A stretch of 64,000 nucleotides of DNA from Timema cristinae (lineage: Eukaryota > Arthropoda > Insecta > Phasmatodea > Timematidae): positions 41,117,015 through 41,181,014 of the forward strand of contig JBCFYV010000012.1 of the NCBI GenBank assembly GCA_039000515.1, in the 5' to 3' direction. Each line of letters starts with the position of its first letter. The stretch's first letter is position 1. Below are positions 22,018 through 33,909 of the stretch, piece by piece. Position numbers and translations under genes: made by a program. The notes below the pieces were generated by a model. The model ran no database searches. It was not told the DNA's origin and saw nothing but the letters and a program-made list of their open reading frames with translations.

Positions 22018-22585
22018 TTTACTTTATCGCTATATTAGAGGTATAGAAAGTATTATGATCGTCAAAAAAATCTAACTCGAGATTTTGATGAATCTAAACT
22101 TTCATGACCCCCCGAATCCGAAAAAGGTGTTTTTGAATTTCCATCTGTCTGTCTGTCTGTACCTCCAACTAAAGCCTAAACTATTTTACCGATCGGGCTA
22201 AAACTTTTTTTAAGGTTTTCATGGGGTGCCCCGAGGAGTTTTTGGAATTGGATATCAAACCCTAAAATTAAGGGTAGTTTAATGAAGGGAAAAAAAAGAG
22301 AAAAAGTAGGTTTTCTCAAAATCGGCCAGATCGATTTTGATTAAATTTCATTTCTAAACATTTTAAGTGAAAATGGATACGCTCAATATCCCGGAAATAT
22401 AACTTTAATGGCTCCGGTCTGATGTGTAAATTATCAGATTTTATTATATTTCCGGAACTATTTAAGATATGAAATTATTTATCATTAAAATATGTAGATC
22501 TACTTATAATAAAAATATTTTATTCGAAACAAATTTTTATAAAACCAATCAGTTTTGAGCAATACACAAATATATATTTTTTAAC
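22018..22585 (+). repeat. dispersed repeat family R, copy 2
   Basis: It has GAAAGTATTATGATCG, CTCGAGATTTTGATGAA, CATGACCCCCCGAATCCG, (TCTG)n, GGGGTGCCCCGAGGAGTTTT and GGGTAGTTTAATGAAGGG. It is followed head-to-tail by copy 3. Confidence 0.75.
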
Positions 22586-23060
22586 TTAAAGAACACTAAC
22601 GGTAAAGTATTGCGACCGTAAAAAAATCTAACCGGGAAATGTTGATAAATGTAGACGCCTCACGACCCCCCGAACCCTACAAAGTGGTCTTTGCAATGTC
22701 GTGTGTCTGTGTGTCTGTTTAAATTTAAATTTAAATTTAAGATTAGTTTAATAAAGGGCGAAAAGGAAAACATCGACTTTCTTAAAATCGGCTCTAACGA
22801 TTTTTATTGAAATACGTGTCTAGGCGTTGATTAGGATTATAAATAAACTGGCTATTTTCATTTTCCCATGAAAATAACGTTTAGGTTACTTTACAGAAGC
22901 TGAAATCTCCGTATCTCAGTAACTATTTGAAATACTAAAGAACTTTTCATTGCAAAATTGTAGTAAAAAATAAAAAAGTAAAAAACTTTTATATAAAATA
23001 TATTTTTATAAAACCAACAGTTTATGAGATATTGGCAAATATATTAATACAGTTCTGTGA
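22586..23060 (+). repeat. dispersed repeat family R, copy 3
   Basis: It has GTAAAGTATTGCGACCG, CACGACCCCCCGAACC, GATTAGTTTAATAAAGGGCG and TTTTCCCATGAAAATAA. The middle part is replaced or shortened by an ATTTAA repeat. Same orientation as copy 2. Confidence 0.7.
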
Positions 23061-23121
23061 TCTTTAGTTGTAAAGAGATACTACTTAAGTTTTAACGCAA
23101 TAATTCTCCAATGCCATAGAG

Positions 23122-23265
23122 CAGGGGTCTCCAAACCTTTTTGCTATGCGTGCCACATAATAAATTTACACATTTTCGCGGGCCAAAGTAACGTTCACCT
23201 GTTCTTCAAGTAGCATTATTATTGCCCTGAATCTCTTGACATGCGCGAATAGATCACAAAAACCG
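23122..23265 (+). mobile_element. hAT-type MITE, one end only
   Basis: The terminus CAGGGGTCTCCAAACC followed by CGTGCCACA and GCGGGCC is the classic left end of hAT-derived non-autonomous elements. No matching right end is found in the window, so it is a truncated copy. Confidence 0.55.
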
Positions 23266-23656
23266 GGACTCAAAAATGTGTTACATAAGTATAATGCAAT
23301 TTATGCTTGGGTTTGCTAGTGTTTATTATTTCATTTCACATATATTACGAGTTTTGAGTAAATATCACAATTTTTAAACAATAGCGCGAGAAAGTCTGTG
23401 CGGAGTTTCGTACAGTTTATTTTATAATGTTGTTCTATTGTCTGAGAAAAGTACATCTTTGCATACCCACGGTGGTTATTGTTTAAAATTTACGATTATA
23501 TGGGATGCCAATGTATCTAGTGAGTGTATCGCATGAAATAGCGAATAATAGAATTACTTATGTGACTTTCACAAATTTTATTAGAAAATAAATCTTTTCT
23601 CATGAACTTCCCCTTGATTATTTATACTCTATTGTTTTTGTATTGTTATATAGGTA

Positions 23657-23989
23657 TTAATACTATCTAACCGCCTCTGTAGTGTAGTGGTCAGAGTTCC
23701 AGACTAAAGATCCAAAGGTCCCGGGTTCAATCCCGTGCTTTCAGAATTTGTCTGTGAATCAGAGGGTCTAGAACGGGGCCAAACACAACCTCATGAGGAC
23801 AATTGAGGAGCTACTTGAATAGATAGGTAGCGGCTCTGGTCTAGAAAACTGAGATTAACGGCCGAAGGGATCACTGTGTTGACCACATGACACCCTCTAA
23901 CCGCAAATGTTAGCAGTATGCTCGCTAACGGCTACCTGGTCGTTATGGCTCGATCTCGGGATTACGCCATGTAATTTTTTTAATACTAT
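23657..23989 (+). mobile_element. SINE-D copy with TSD
   Basis: The insert 23667-23979 has a tRNA-like head CCTCTGTAGTGTAGTGGTCA with B-box GGGTTCAATCCCG. The ~230-bp body contains CCTCATGAGGACAATTGAGG, GTAGCGGCTCTGGTC and GACCACATGACACCCTC, ending in a T-rich tail. TTAATACTAT duplications lie at 23657-23666 and 23980-23989. It is the only copy of this family in the window. Confidence 0.85.
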
Positions 23990-24149
23990 TTATCAAAAAA
24001 GGTGCTTACAGGCAAATGACTTGACGTATGAATATATAAGAGTAGTTATAATATATTTTGTAACTGCCAGATACTGTCACTACGTGTTCTTACTGGGTGT
24101 AATAATCATTTACATAAACGAGTTTCCTAGTCATGTTGAGCAAGATTAT

Positions 24150-24400
24150 GTCCACACCCATTGGTCGAGTGGTTAGAGAGGTTGATTATGAGTGAGAAAA
24201 CCATCGGTGTTCCTACAGTCTAAGGTGTCAATCACGAAAAAACTGTATTGCCAGTAGGTCTAAGCTCGAGTTTTGGCTAGTTAAACTGTGGTGGAGTGAG
24301 GTATTTTCTAATTTTGGTGATTCATTAGTGTAGTTTTCATATTCTTTCCCCACACTAATTTGCGAGCTTTTCCTCTAAGCCATTGATAGCTTTGGTTTTA
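24150..24400 (+). mobile_element. tRNA-like SINE relic
   Basis: A head-like CCATTGGTCGAGTGGTTAGA resembles a tRNA A-box region, and a later TAAGCTCGAGTTTTGG is a weak B-box. The family is unassigned and the copy degraded. Confidence 0.35.
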
Positions 24401-24529
24401 AAAAGAATATTAAAGATAAAGTATCTCTAATTTTAACCCAGTATTTTAATTAATTACTTTATATTTAAGTTTGTTTGTTTTACTATGGTAAATAGGAGTC
24501 GGATATGTATAATAATCTTATATTATATA

Positions 24530-24783
24530 ATTTGATAAACCCGTTTCCGGTAATAGAAATTACGGGGAAATGACTGAACAGATTTTGACAAACGACCACT
24601 TATTTTAACGGTTAGGAGTCCAGGATGTCGGATAAAAATAGTATTTTTCCACAAAAATCCGATTTTCACAGAGAATTTTCAGTTTTTCATTCTTTGTTTA
24701 GTCACCATGGAAACCGTTATTTGCCGCATTGCTGTAAATCTCCAAATAAAATATATCTCTTTGGCTAAAAAAATAATAACTCA
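24530..24783 (+). repeat. long direct repeat, left copy
   Basis: It shares CCGTTTCC, TAATAGAAAT, GGGAAATGAC, TTTTGACAAAC, TTATTTTAA, TTCTTTGTTTA and CACCATGGAAACC in order with 26345-26632. The two copies lie about 1.8 kb apart. Confidence 0.8.
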
Positions 24784-25259
24784 ATCTTTATTTGTTGGCC
24801 CGAAAACATCACAATTTTCTCTTTGGATGAATATTTCTCTTGGATGCTTGTCATAACACATCTGAATTGAGATTCCTAAACTGGGGAAACATTAATTTTT
24901 TTATTGGAGTACTGTTAACGTTAATTCGCATTTAAATCAATACTATTGAGTATAATTCGAAATTTAAGAGGTTAAGTTGTTAAGTTCATGAGAATATTGT
25001 CTACGTTTAGTTTCGCGCCTGATAAAACGATGTTTAATTTTTTTTGTATTTATTATAAGCTCACAAACAATAAAATGATCTTGAATGATGTTTAAAAATA
25101 GCCATTTTAACTATCTAGGTATGAGATTTGGTGTTCATTTTTTTTTTCATATAATGGGTTTTGATGTTTATTTTAGCAAATAGTATCAATACAAATAATA
25201 AGTTATGCTACTTTTCATTTTACCGCTTAATTTTGAGGATGTGATATTTAATTAAAAGT

Positions 25260-25395
25260 TATGTTTTGTGTACCCCATCTATATTTTTACATTCTTACGA
25301 ATACAGTAGGTTCAGATATGTTTCCATGTTGATAGTCAATTTTGAGGGAATGAGATTTCAAAGTACCACAATATTTTGTGTACCACATCTGAATT
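25260..25395 (+). repeat. short internal direct repeat
   Basis: GTTTTGTGTACCCCATCT...TTTTTACATTC at about 25262 recurs as ATTTTGTGTACCACATCT...TTTTCACATTC at about 25373, a period of about 111 bp. It lies just before the polypyrimidine tract. Confidence 0.6.
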
Positions 25396-25397
25396 TT

Positions 25398-25442
25398 CAC
25401 ATTCACTCTCTCTATCAGACTCTAACACTCCCTCTCTCTCTC

Positions 25443-25519
<77 letters not shown>

Positions 25520-26330
25520 CACTTCATTAAACTACTCTCTCTCTCTAATATTTTCACACTATCTCTCACTCACACTCTATCCCTCTCTCTCACACACTCT
25601 ATTACCTCACATACAATTTTTAGCCCACAATTCCTCTCACATTATCTCTATTATAATTTTCTCTCTCAGCGATCTCTCTCAAGCTTCTCTCTCGAAGTTC
25701 ATCTCTAGATGCTCTCTCACAAACGCGCTCTTTCTCAAAGTCCCTATATCTAAAACTCTCTATCTCAATCCTACTTTCTCAATATCACTCTCTAACCCAT
25801 TCTTTCTCTCTTACTCGCTTTCTACATATTTTCGCTTAACCTCTTTATCTAACTTTCTCTCAATCTAATTTGTTCTTTCTAAACTAATCTCGCCCGCTCT
25901 AACTTTCTCTTTCTCTCTCTCACACGCCCTCACATTTTCTCTCATTTCACACAATATCTCTCCCAACATTTACATGCTCTCTTTTTTCTCTCTCTCACAC
26001 ACACTTTATCACGCATTGTCTTTTACCTATTTTCTCTCTCTCATATACGCTCTCACTTTATCTAACACAATATTTCTCTCACACACTCTCTCTCCTCCTA
26101 CATATACTCTTTTTCTCTTCTCCCAGTATCTCTCTCTAACACATACACATACTCTCACTTTCACTCGTTCACACTCGATCTCTCTCAATTGCTTATTTTA
26201 AGTCTCTTACTCTCACTTTCTCGCAATCACACTCTCCTTTTCACACTCACTCACACGCTTAAACAATCACACACTCAAACACTTACACTCTTATTTTCAC
26301 TATCACATTTCATCACTCTCTCTATCATAT
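25398..26330 (+). repeat. polypyrimidine tract with (CA)n
   Basis: About 0.9 kb is made of CTCT and CACA motifs, with an uninterrupted (CA)n at about 25446-25513. Open frames of up to 200 codons here are Ser/Leu/His/Thr low-complexity reads and are not genes. Confidence 0.93.
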
Positions 26331-26344
26331 ATATTAATATATAG

Positions 26345-26632
26345 TATTTGCTAAGTCCGTTTCCAGTAATAGAAATACGAGGAAATGACAACAGTTTTTG
26401 ACAAACAACATTTATTTTAAAGATTAGGGAATCAGAATGCTGGTAAAAAAATAGTAGCCTAAACTAAAACCTAACTTTCCTAGTGAATTTTCCATCTTTC
26501 CATCTATGTGGGCAGTGGTTCATCTGTACACTCATTCTTTGTTTACATCACCATGGAAACCATTTATTGTGTATAGCTGTATATTACTGGTAAATAAAAT
26601 ATTTGTGTTTGTTTAAAAATAATATGAGCTCA
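26345..26632 (+). repeat. long direct repeat, right copy
   Basis: This is the partner of 24530-24783. It carries one extra ~35-bp segment around 26445-26530. Confidence 0.8.
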
Positions 26633-27479
26633 TTCGCTATTTGAGTGGCTTGGTGCAACGAATAAATAAGAGATTTGGGAGAGGGGCCATTTTAAAGTTC
26701 TCATTGGGTCGTTAAGGAGGATAATATAAGTGGTTTTTTTTTCAAATTGCACACCGAAAACTAAATATCTAAGTAAAGTTGATAGCCTTTGACGAGTCAA
26801 CCTTTAACTTAAAAGTGAGTGGGTGCTTATTGTATATATATATATCCTTTCTAAATAAAAAGTGTAAAATACATTTTAGTGCAATAATCTGCAGCCATCG
26901 CTGAAACGACCCACAAGTAGGCTATATATAAATATTATAAATAAAATACATGCATTAAATTTGAGTTTCTGTCTTGTGACGGGAGAATAGGAGCAGGATT
27001 GGTTACAAGGGTTTAGAAAAGGAGGAAATGCATGATCCTCCCCAACAAATATATCAGGGTGCAAAAGGAGAAGCAAGAGCTGCTTAACGTGACACTGAGA
27101 CGCGTTGCAGACGTTAAGAAATCCCGCCCTATTTGAGAAGTAGTTTGTTATTTCAAAATACGCTTCACGCCAAAATAGAGATGAAAGGTATCAATATGCC
27201 CAAAAAGCCTAACATTTTAAATTTCTTAATATATATGTTGGATACATTGATACCTTTCAACTCTATTTTTGCGTTTTGTATATATATATATGAAAATGAA
27301 AATTCCAATAACAATTCACGCAAAATTTCTCAGCTTTGAGATAATAATACAATGTTAAAAACATAGAACTAACCTTCTACAAAAAAAAAAAACTTTTACT
27401 AGGATCACAACAGATAGTATTCAAATAATCTGGCATTGTTTTACTTGATAATATGGTTAGATATTTGTTTTTATTCCCT
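26633..27479. other. unassigned tract
   Basis: No gene is recognised. Short frames at 26876-27076 (-) and 27133-27339 (+) have no motif. Confidence 0.4.
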
Positions 27480-27816
27480 TCTCTTTATTATATATATATA
27501 TACTTCTTCTGTACGTGTGTGTTGTCACTGAACTCCTCCTAAACGGCTGGACCGATTTTGATGAAATTTTTTGTGTGTGTTTGTGTGGGTCCATGAATGG
27601 TTTTGATTCACAATTGAACCCGGTAGGTGGCGCTGCAATCAGGTTCTAGAATTTATTTTTATTTTTTAGGGAATTTATTTGAGGGATTTTTTTTAAAGAT
27701 TTTTTGCATATCAAACATGTAACCTCACAATTTCACCCCCCCTCCACCCAATATATATAATAATGAATATAATATGAATAATTGACCGTTAAAAACTTCT
27801 GAATAGTGAATAATGT

Positions 27817-27986
27817 AACTTCTGAGAATAATTCATAGTTATATTTGTGTACCAATAGGTGGCATTGATTTCGAATTCTGTGGTATTTGACGTACGCATA
27901 ATTGAACTTCTGAGAATAATTCATAGTTATGTTTGTGTAACATAGGTGGCATTGATTTCGAATTCTGTGGTATTTGACGTACGCAT
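27817..27986 (+). repeat. 88-bp tandem duplication in Helitron leader
   Basis: AACTTCTGAGAATAATTCAT starts at 27817 and again at 27905. The two units are near-identical through TTTGACGTACGCAT. Confidence 0.9.
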
Positions 27987-28379
27987 CAATACATGTGCAA
28001 GTCTCTTGCGTCGTGGCTTGGCGTTGTTTTGACATTTCAATTTCTGTACGACGTGTTTCGATAATCCATGTATCACAATCGCGTGAATATTGAGTGTATT
28101 TTTCATCAAGTGTACTCAAATACATACATTGGGAAAATGTGTAAGGTGCTGTGTTGAAGTGAATATCTTACATGATCTTCCATAAATTTAAATTATATAC
28201 ATGCGTATTCAATGACAATCAATCTAACCTGCAAATTTTTATTTTAAGTGCTTATTTGTGTCGATGATTTTATAAAATTTACGGAGTGTTAAACGTTTCA
28301 TCGAAAAAAACAACATGTAATCCATAAAATTCAAATATAAGTTGCTTATATTTAGGTGTTGTGTGTTTATTAAAGAACA

Positions 28380-28688
28380 ATGCCACGTCTTCGTGGAAGA
28401 GAAGGAAATATTGGTCAACGTACACAGAATTCACAAATAGTCCAAACCTGTCGGTTAAATCGAACGGCAGAAGATCAATTGACAGACAATGCAAATTTAA
28501 GAGTCCAGGTTGCAAACACACGTGCAAATGAAAGTCAACAGCAACGCAACGAATGCCTTCGAGCTAATGCATTGAGACAAAGACAGGTGCGTCAACGAGC
28601 CACTGACGCACACAGAGCACATGAACCACAGCGCCTGCAAGTACATCGCGCATTAACACGCGCATCACTTCTCCGTCTTGCGTTCTAA
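28380..28688 (+). pseudogene. Helitron RepHel N-terminal segment
   Basis: Starts ATGCCACGTCTTCG. 102 codons encode a very Arg/Gln/Asn-rich segment (MPRLRGREGN, then repeated RxRQxRxxAT-like blocks). N-terminal regions of this kind precede the Helitron-like N domain in insect RepHel proteins. A stop separates it from the next segment at 28740, in a different frame. Confidence 0.6.
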
Positions 28689-28739
28689 TATGAGTCGGAC
28701 ATCGACTATTCGTCACATTCACAAATTGTCAGCGGCGCT

Positions 28740-29508
28740 ATGGACAAAGAATGCCAATCTGCCATGCATTCAAATACAATGGTGAATCGGCCGGTTTCTG
28801 CTGCGCGTCTGGAAAAAGTTGTACTTCCACCATTGAATTCGCCGCCAGAACCATTGAAAACACAATTGGCTGGAGCCACACCTCAATCAAAATTGTTTTT
28901 GCGTAAAACTCACAAATTCAAGTCATGCTTCCAAATGACATCATTTAGAGCAACAAAAATCGTTCGTAATGAGGATGGTTGCAATTTTGAATCAACGTTT
29001 AAGATTCAGGGCCAAGTATATCATCAAATAGGTTCTTTAATCTCAATGCCTGATGCCGATCCAAAATTCTTTCAAATCTACTTCATAGGCGATGAGGAGC
29101 AACAAATAAACGCACGCTGCCAGTACAACCACAATGAGCAGATGGAGGAGTGAGAAATTGTGGCGACTTTGGAACCGATTTTGCGAATTCACAACCAGTT
29201 GGTCCAGTTGTTTTATACCGTTTCAAACAGACTGCAAAACGACAACTACATGATCGTCAATAAAGCAGACAAAGTACGATTTGGAGAGCATGCGGGCCGA
29301 TATAATTCACACACCGTTAATGAAGTTGCAGTTGTTATGGTTGGCGACTCAAATTAACGTCGATATATATGGATCCAACACAGAGATAACACGGTTCACA
29401 CAATTCAAGACAGTAATCGTTCTTACGACGCTTTGCAATATCCGTTGATATTTTGGGAAGGAGAAGATGGATATCATTTTAACATCAAACAAATAAATCC
29501 AGTGACAG
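28740..29508 (+). pseudogene. Helitron-like N-terminal domain, two stops
   Basis: One frame runs through in-frame stops near 29151 and 29355. It holds the family block SCFQMTSFRATKIV, FKIQGQVYHQIGSL, MPDADPKFFQIYFIGD, then LEPILRIHNQLVQLF, VVMVGDSN and PLIFWEGEDGYHFNI. These are the domains before Rep in RepHel proteins. The frame ends at a donor-like CAG|GTACAA at 29508/29509. Confidence 0.75.
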
Positions 29509-29594
29509 GTACAATCTACATATTATTTACTTTTTCTTTTTCTGTAAGATTAATTTCTTTTTTTCTTATTTATATTTTTACTTTGCTGGTGCAG
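29509..29594 (+). other. possible 86-bp intron inside Helitron ORF
   Basis: GT at 29509-29510, a strongly T-rich tract, and GCTGGTGCAG ending at 29594. The conserved protein block is interrupted exactly here (...NPVT before, TNKKVSAMNF after), so a spliceosomal intron is plausible. Confidence 0.55.
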
Positions 29595-30090
29595 AAACCA
29601 ACAAGAAAGTGAGCGCGATGAACTTTACGCATATCGGTTGATGATTCGTGCCAATGAAGACAACAACATTATCTTATGCCTCCAGCTGTTTCATCAATTT
29701 ATCATTGATATGTATCCGAAAATTGAAAGCGAGCGATTACGGTATATCAAGTATAATCAAGCGAAGCTGCGTTCTGAGGAGTACATTCATTTGCGTGATC
29801 CTATTGTCGGTAACGTCGGTAACGTTGATGGAACCACTAATAGCAATGACATCGTTACTACATATATTCTTTCATCATGATATATTGGTAGCCGCGTCAT
29901 ATGCAAGAATACATTCAAGATGCCATGACTTTCGTGCGCGCGTGCGGCCGACCAGATTTGTTCATTACATTTACGTGCAATCCTAACTGAGATTAAATTA
30001 AAATTTTATTATTGCCAGGTCAAACAGCAATGCATCGCCATGATATCACTGCACGTGTCTTCAAACAAAAATTAATATCATTGATTAATA
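29595..30090 (+). pseudogene. Helitron pre-Rep/Rep start, frameshifted
   Basis: Family blocks continue in at least three frames: TNKKVSAMNF (29597 on), LMIRANEDNNIILCLQLFHQ (29635 on), then MQEYIQDAMTFVRACGRPDL with FITFTCNP (29900-29985), and PGQTAMHRHDITARVF near 30018. The last blocks open the Rep domain. The HUH signature and everything after it are missing. Confidence 0.7.
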
Positions 30091-30949
30091 GAGTACACAT
30101 CAATCTGTTCATTTATACACCTCAGGGATTATACGAAAAACATTGTTCATCAACTCGCATTAAGATAAAAACAAAACTAACTTTATTGATTTTGTCGGAC
30201 AGTTTTTATAACATCACAACCTTAGGTATAATAGGGGGTGAGGTTTCTATGCAGCTGACTGTACGTATCATCGAAATAGTATGTACTTCGTACAACAAGT
30301 ATATACTATTTAGATGGTACGTATATAGTAAGTTGTTCTGCTGTCCGTAAAGGTTCCAGGCCCAAAACAGTATATGTTTTGCACTATGAAAATAGAAACA
30401 ATTAAAAAGTAATTTGACATTTGTCATATTTGAAGGTACGTCAATAAAATAAAATTAGCTGTTCCCGGCATACAAATTTGTAAGCAAGCTTCGCAATTTT
30501 TTTCGATACAGCTGATATTTGTGGAGTTGTGGGCGAAATTCCAAAAATTGTTGGGATCACTATTCCATATATTATTATTTTTAATAATGGATACCATGTA
30601 TGTATAAGTGTCTAGCAGTTCCTGTTCTAAGTATAATTTATTAGTTTCAGAAACAGACAGATCGGAATGGGAAAGCATTTCCATTACTGTGAAACAAAGT
30701 ATTTGTAATGTATATTGTCTCAATATAGTTGATTTTGAGGAAAGAAAAATGTTTTATTTTATATGTTGTCTTGACAAACCCTGAATTTTTAATATTTGTG
30801 TAACTCACTAATTGGAGTTCATTGTGAATTTGTAGTTGTGATGATCACATAGTGTTTGTTTTATTATCGAAATCAATTATGCCACCCAAACGAAAAGCCA
30901 ACGTTCGGGCAGGACAACGTCTGTCGGGTCCACTAGTATATATATATAT

Positions 30950-31265
30950 ATATATAAATTAACTTTCTCGCTATCTTACAGATAGAGAAAGGATTGTGAT
31001 CGTAAAAAAATCGAACTTGAAATTTTGATGAATGTTGACGTTTCATGACCCTCCGAATCCGAAAAAGTTGTTTTTGAATTTCCATCTCTTTGTCTGTCTG
31101 TATCTCGAACTAGAACCTAAACTATTTTAACGATTGTGCTAAAACTTAGTATCTAGGGTTTACATAAGGCTGCTCCGAGGGGGTTTTTGGAATTGGATAT
31201 CTAAGCCTAAAATTAAGAGTAGTTTACTGAAGCGAAAAAGAAAAGAAAAATTACTACAACTTTCC
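30950..31265 (+). repeat. dispersed repeat family R, copy 4
   Basis: It begins just after the Helitron 3' end with TTTCTCGCTATC...GATAGAGAAAGGATTGTG, then CATGACCCTCCGAATCCG, GGGGGTTTTTGGAATTGG and AGAGTAGTTTACTGAAG. Confidence 0.75.
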
Positions 31266-31994
31266 AATAGTATGATATAAAATCGATAATCTTTAATACA
31301 GATAAGACTTTAAGATGGTGAAAAATTCACCGAAACATGTCGTCGTCATAGAAGGAAAAAATATATAAAATAAGGAGAAGGGAATAAAAACATAGATTTA
31401 ATCATATTATCAATTATTAATTCTCCTTACCAAATAAACATGAACATTGTTAGAAAAATTGTTTTACTTGTTTTGAAGCTTTATAACTGCTATTCTCAGA
31501 CTATGATATTTTCCTTGAATTTATTTACATTTATAATCAAATCATGAATATTGAATTTGCTCAATTATTTGGAATAGTGTTGCCTGTAAGGTTCATGTAA
31601 ACAAAATGGTTTACAAAAAATAAATTCTGTCTTGTTGATATTTTTTAAAGATTGGAATTTTCATTTCAATCTTCTACTTAATCAGTATTGCATTGTACTA
31701 ATGCGGTATGTCGGTATATTGAGCGAGCGGAGCGAATTACATGTTCTAACTCGACCGTTTGTTATTTCGCCCGTATTTACCTCTGTCTGTTCCGCGATGA
31801 CTTCCTATAGCGTGGACCAATTTTAAAGAAATTTTACAAGAACATTACTTGAGCTTTGGACGAACAAAATAAGTATAATGAATGATAAGTTATACATTAT
31901 GAGACAGACGTTTAAATCACTTTAGGACGGTTATTATTATCTATGAATATAGTATTCATTTGTTTTCTGTCTAACTTTATCATTAAGGTAAAAC
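31266..31994. other. unassigned tract
   Basis: A GC-richer patch at 31725-31830 (GAGCGAGCGGAGCGAAT, later GCGTGGACCAATTTTAAAG) looks like part of a transposon leader but has no second copy here. No gene is recognised. Confidence 0.35.
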
Positions 31995-32150
31995 CTCAAT
32001 TTAAATCTAAGGATAAATTATTATAAGAGATATTTCAACTTGAAGCACAAAGATAAATCTTAAGACTACAATAATAATAAGAACATTACATAATTCTTAA
32101 CATGATATACACACTTAGCATTTTTTTAATGAAGGGAGCGAGGTCTACTG
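31995..32150 (+). repeat. dispersed repeat S, copy 2
   Basis: Partner of 8062-8200: AAGATAAATCTTAAGACTA, CATAATTCTTAACATGAT and TTTTTTTAATGAAGG in the same order. Confidence 0.55.
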
Positions 32151-32490
32151 TTCACAAAACTACTAGTAAAATTAGTTTCAACTTAATTTTTAATAAACTT
32201 AAATAATGTGAAAATTAAACCCATCAGCTTAAGCACGCCCTTTTAAGAGCCCATCCAGCCCCAAGGATAGCATATAACTTATGTAGCAGTAAGTAGTATA
32301 GCTCGAAACATAAATGTTACATTGTGGTGAGCTTTTTTGTGTTATAATTTATAAAGCAGTGTTATTAAGATCAACGAAACTGTTTCACCATATTTTAATA
32401 AATTTATCTACATTTTAAAAATATTATAAAATCAAAATACTGGTAAACAATTAGCTATTGTCAAGTGAATAATGCAGAAAACCGCACTTA

Positions 32491-32501
32491 TATACGTTTT
32501 A

Positions 32502-32536
<35 letters not shown>

Positions 32537-32813
32537 GCACCGCGTCTTATTACCGTTCGGGTTATACGCACTTATGCTAATGTGTAATGGATAGGTGATT
32601 GAGATGAAATGGAGGACCTACAGCTTAACGTGGAATCCGAACCACGGTGGGGGCCTGGCATTCCCCACATTCACAAGATGTCTTGTCAGAGGTGTAGGAA
32701 GGGTTTGGAAATCAGATAAATCTGTGCCGGGACTAGGATTGAACCCCGGCCGCCAGCACAGAAGTCTGACACCTTACCCCTAGACCACCAGGTCACCCCC
32801 TATACGTTTTATA
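32491..32813 (-). mobile_element. SINE-B copy, full length, with TSD
   Basis: The insert 32504-32800 runs from a long (TTA)n tail to the head ending AGACCACCAGGTCACC. Perfect 13-bp duplications TATACGTTTTATA lie at 32491-32503 and 32801-32813. Confidence 0.94.
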
Positions 32814-33909
32814 GTTTGGTCGTGATACTGAATATAATTTCCCGGTTAATCGGTCCTGAGATGGACTAAAAGTATTTCCAAACAAAGAAATGTAACTTTT
32901 ATATATTTAACATACATATAATATATTTATACTAGTTCATATTATTAAATAATTTTATTTACTATAATAGTTATAAATATATAGTTTACATTTAAGTTGA
33001 ATTAATTTTATATTAAATAAATTTACATAAAACCCCATTTTATAAATAAAAAATAAAATGAGGTTAATATAATATTTATATGTAAGCTATGAACCTATTC
33101 TCTTTCTCGCCTCTAGTAAACCTCAAAGTCACAGGTCTTGGAAGTCCCACATATCCCCTTTATATTTTGATTTCATTAGGGCGCTCCTCTTCTTATTCCA
33201 TAGTTATCATAATCTCCTTCCTAATAACCTTATAGGAACATTAAATAATGCCCCATTACCTTATAAGCTGGTAGCAGTACAATTAGTTTAATTCAATAGG
33301 ATGCCCCCTTCCCCCAACTCTTCTTTCTCTATATCGTCCTTCTGTTTCCTTAAATTCACCTTTGCCCTCTAATCCAAATTAATGCAAAGGCAGAGAACAA
33401 AAGTGGACTAAAGCGTCTGACAGCTCGCTTGATATAATCTATCAAGGGATGAGTCGAGAAACAGTCGATATTAGGTGGTCGAAAAGTTACATAATCACAG
33501 TTTACTGGCTAAGACTTTGTCAGTTTGGATTCACAATCATTGCTAAGCTAAGCTATGGTCCCTCTTTCCCCCCTCGAATTCAGTGTTGTTTCTTTATGGT
33601 CTGCTCCAGTGAAGCTTAGTTATGCTGGCGTTCTCCTAAATATCTTGTGTGAGTTCAGGTTATAGTAATGAGAAAAAGAAGATTCTGCTTTTAGCAGTTG
33701 GTTTGGAAGATGAACTAAAGTTTAGGAGGTGGAAGTTTGACTTGTTAAATTAACGCTTCCATTTTAATATAAAAACGTTTATTAAATAAAAAAAACCTAA
33801 ATAGAATATTACTTAAATACACGCGAAACAAACCGAAAACAAAACTTCAACACTTCTTTAGTTATTTTCACCAAACCAGCATTGCGTCTGTTCAACACGG
33901 AGCCCAAGC
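32814..33909. other. unassigned tract
   Basis: No gene is seen. CCCGGTTAATCGGTCCTGAG at about 32840 resembles CCCGGTTAATCAGCCTTGAA at about 38201, a possible weak dispersed repeat. Confidence 0.35.

Larger units (their letters stand above)
27480..30936 (+). mobile_element. decayed, internally deleted Helitron
   Basis: The left part has the Helitron-like leader CCTCCTAAACGGCTGGACCG followed by ATTTTGATGAAATTTT. The coding part matches the N-terminal portion of Helitron RepHel proteins. The right end reads TCCACTAG followed by T at 30937, as expected for a CTRR terminus at an A/T target. About 3.5 kb remains. The catalytic HUH part of Rep and the helicase are absent. The exact left base is uncertain (a TC near 27480 is assumed). 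Confidence 0.75.

Noticed and set aside
23667..23745. Functional tRNA gene
   Set aside because: The head is followed by a long SINE body and flanked by target-site duplications.
25266..26201. Open frames of 75-200 codons in the CT/CA tract
   Set aside because: The products are Ser/Leu/His/Thr repeats forced by the simple sequence; no start context, domain or codon structure.
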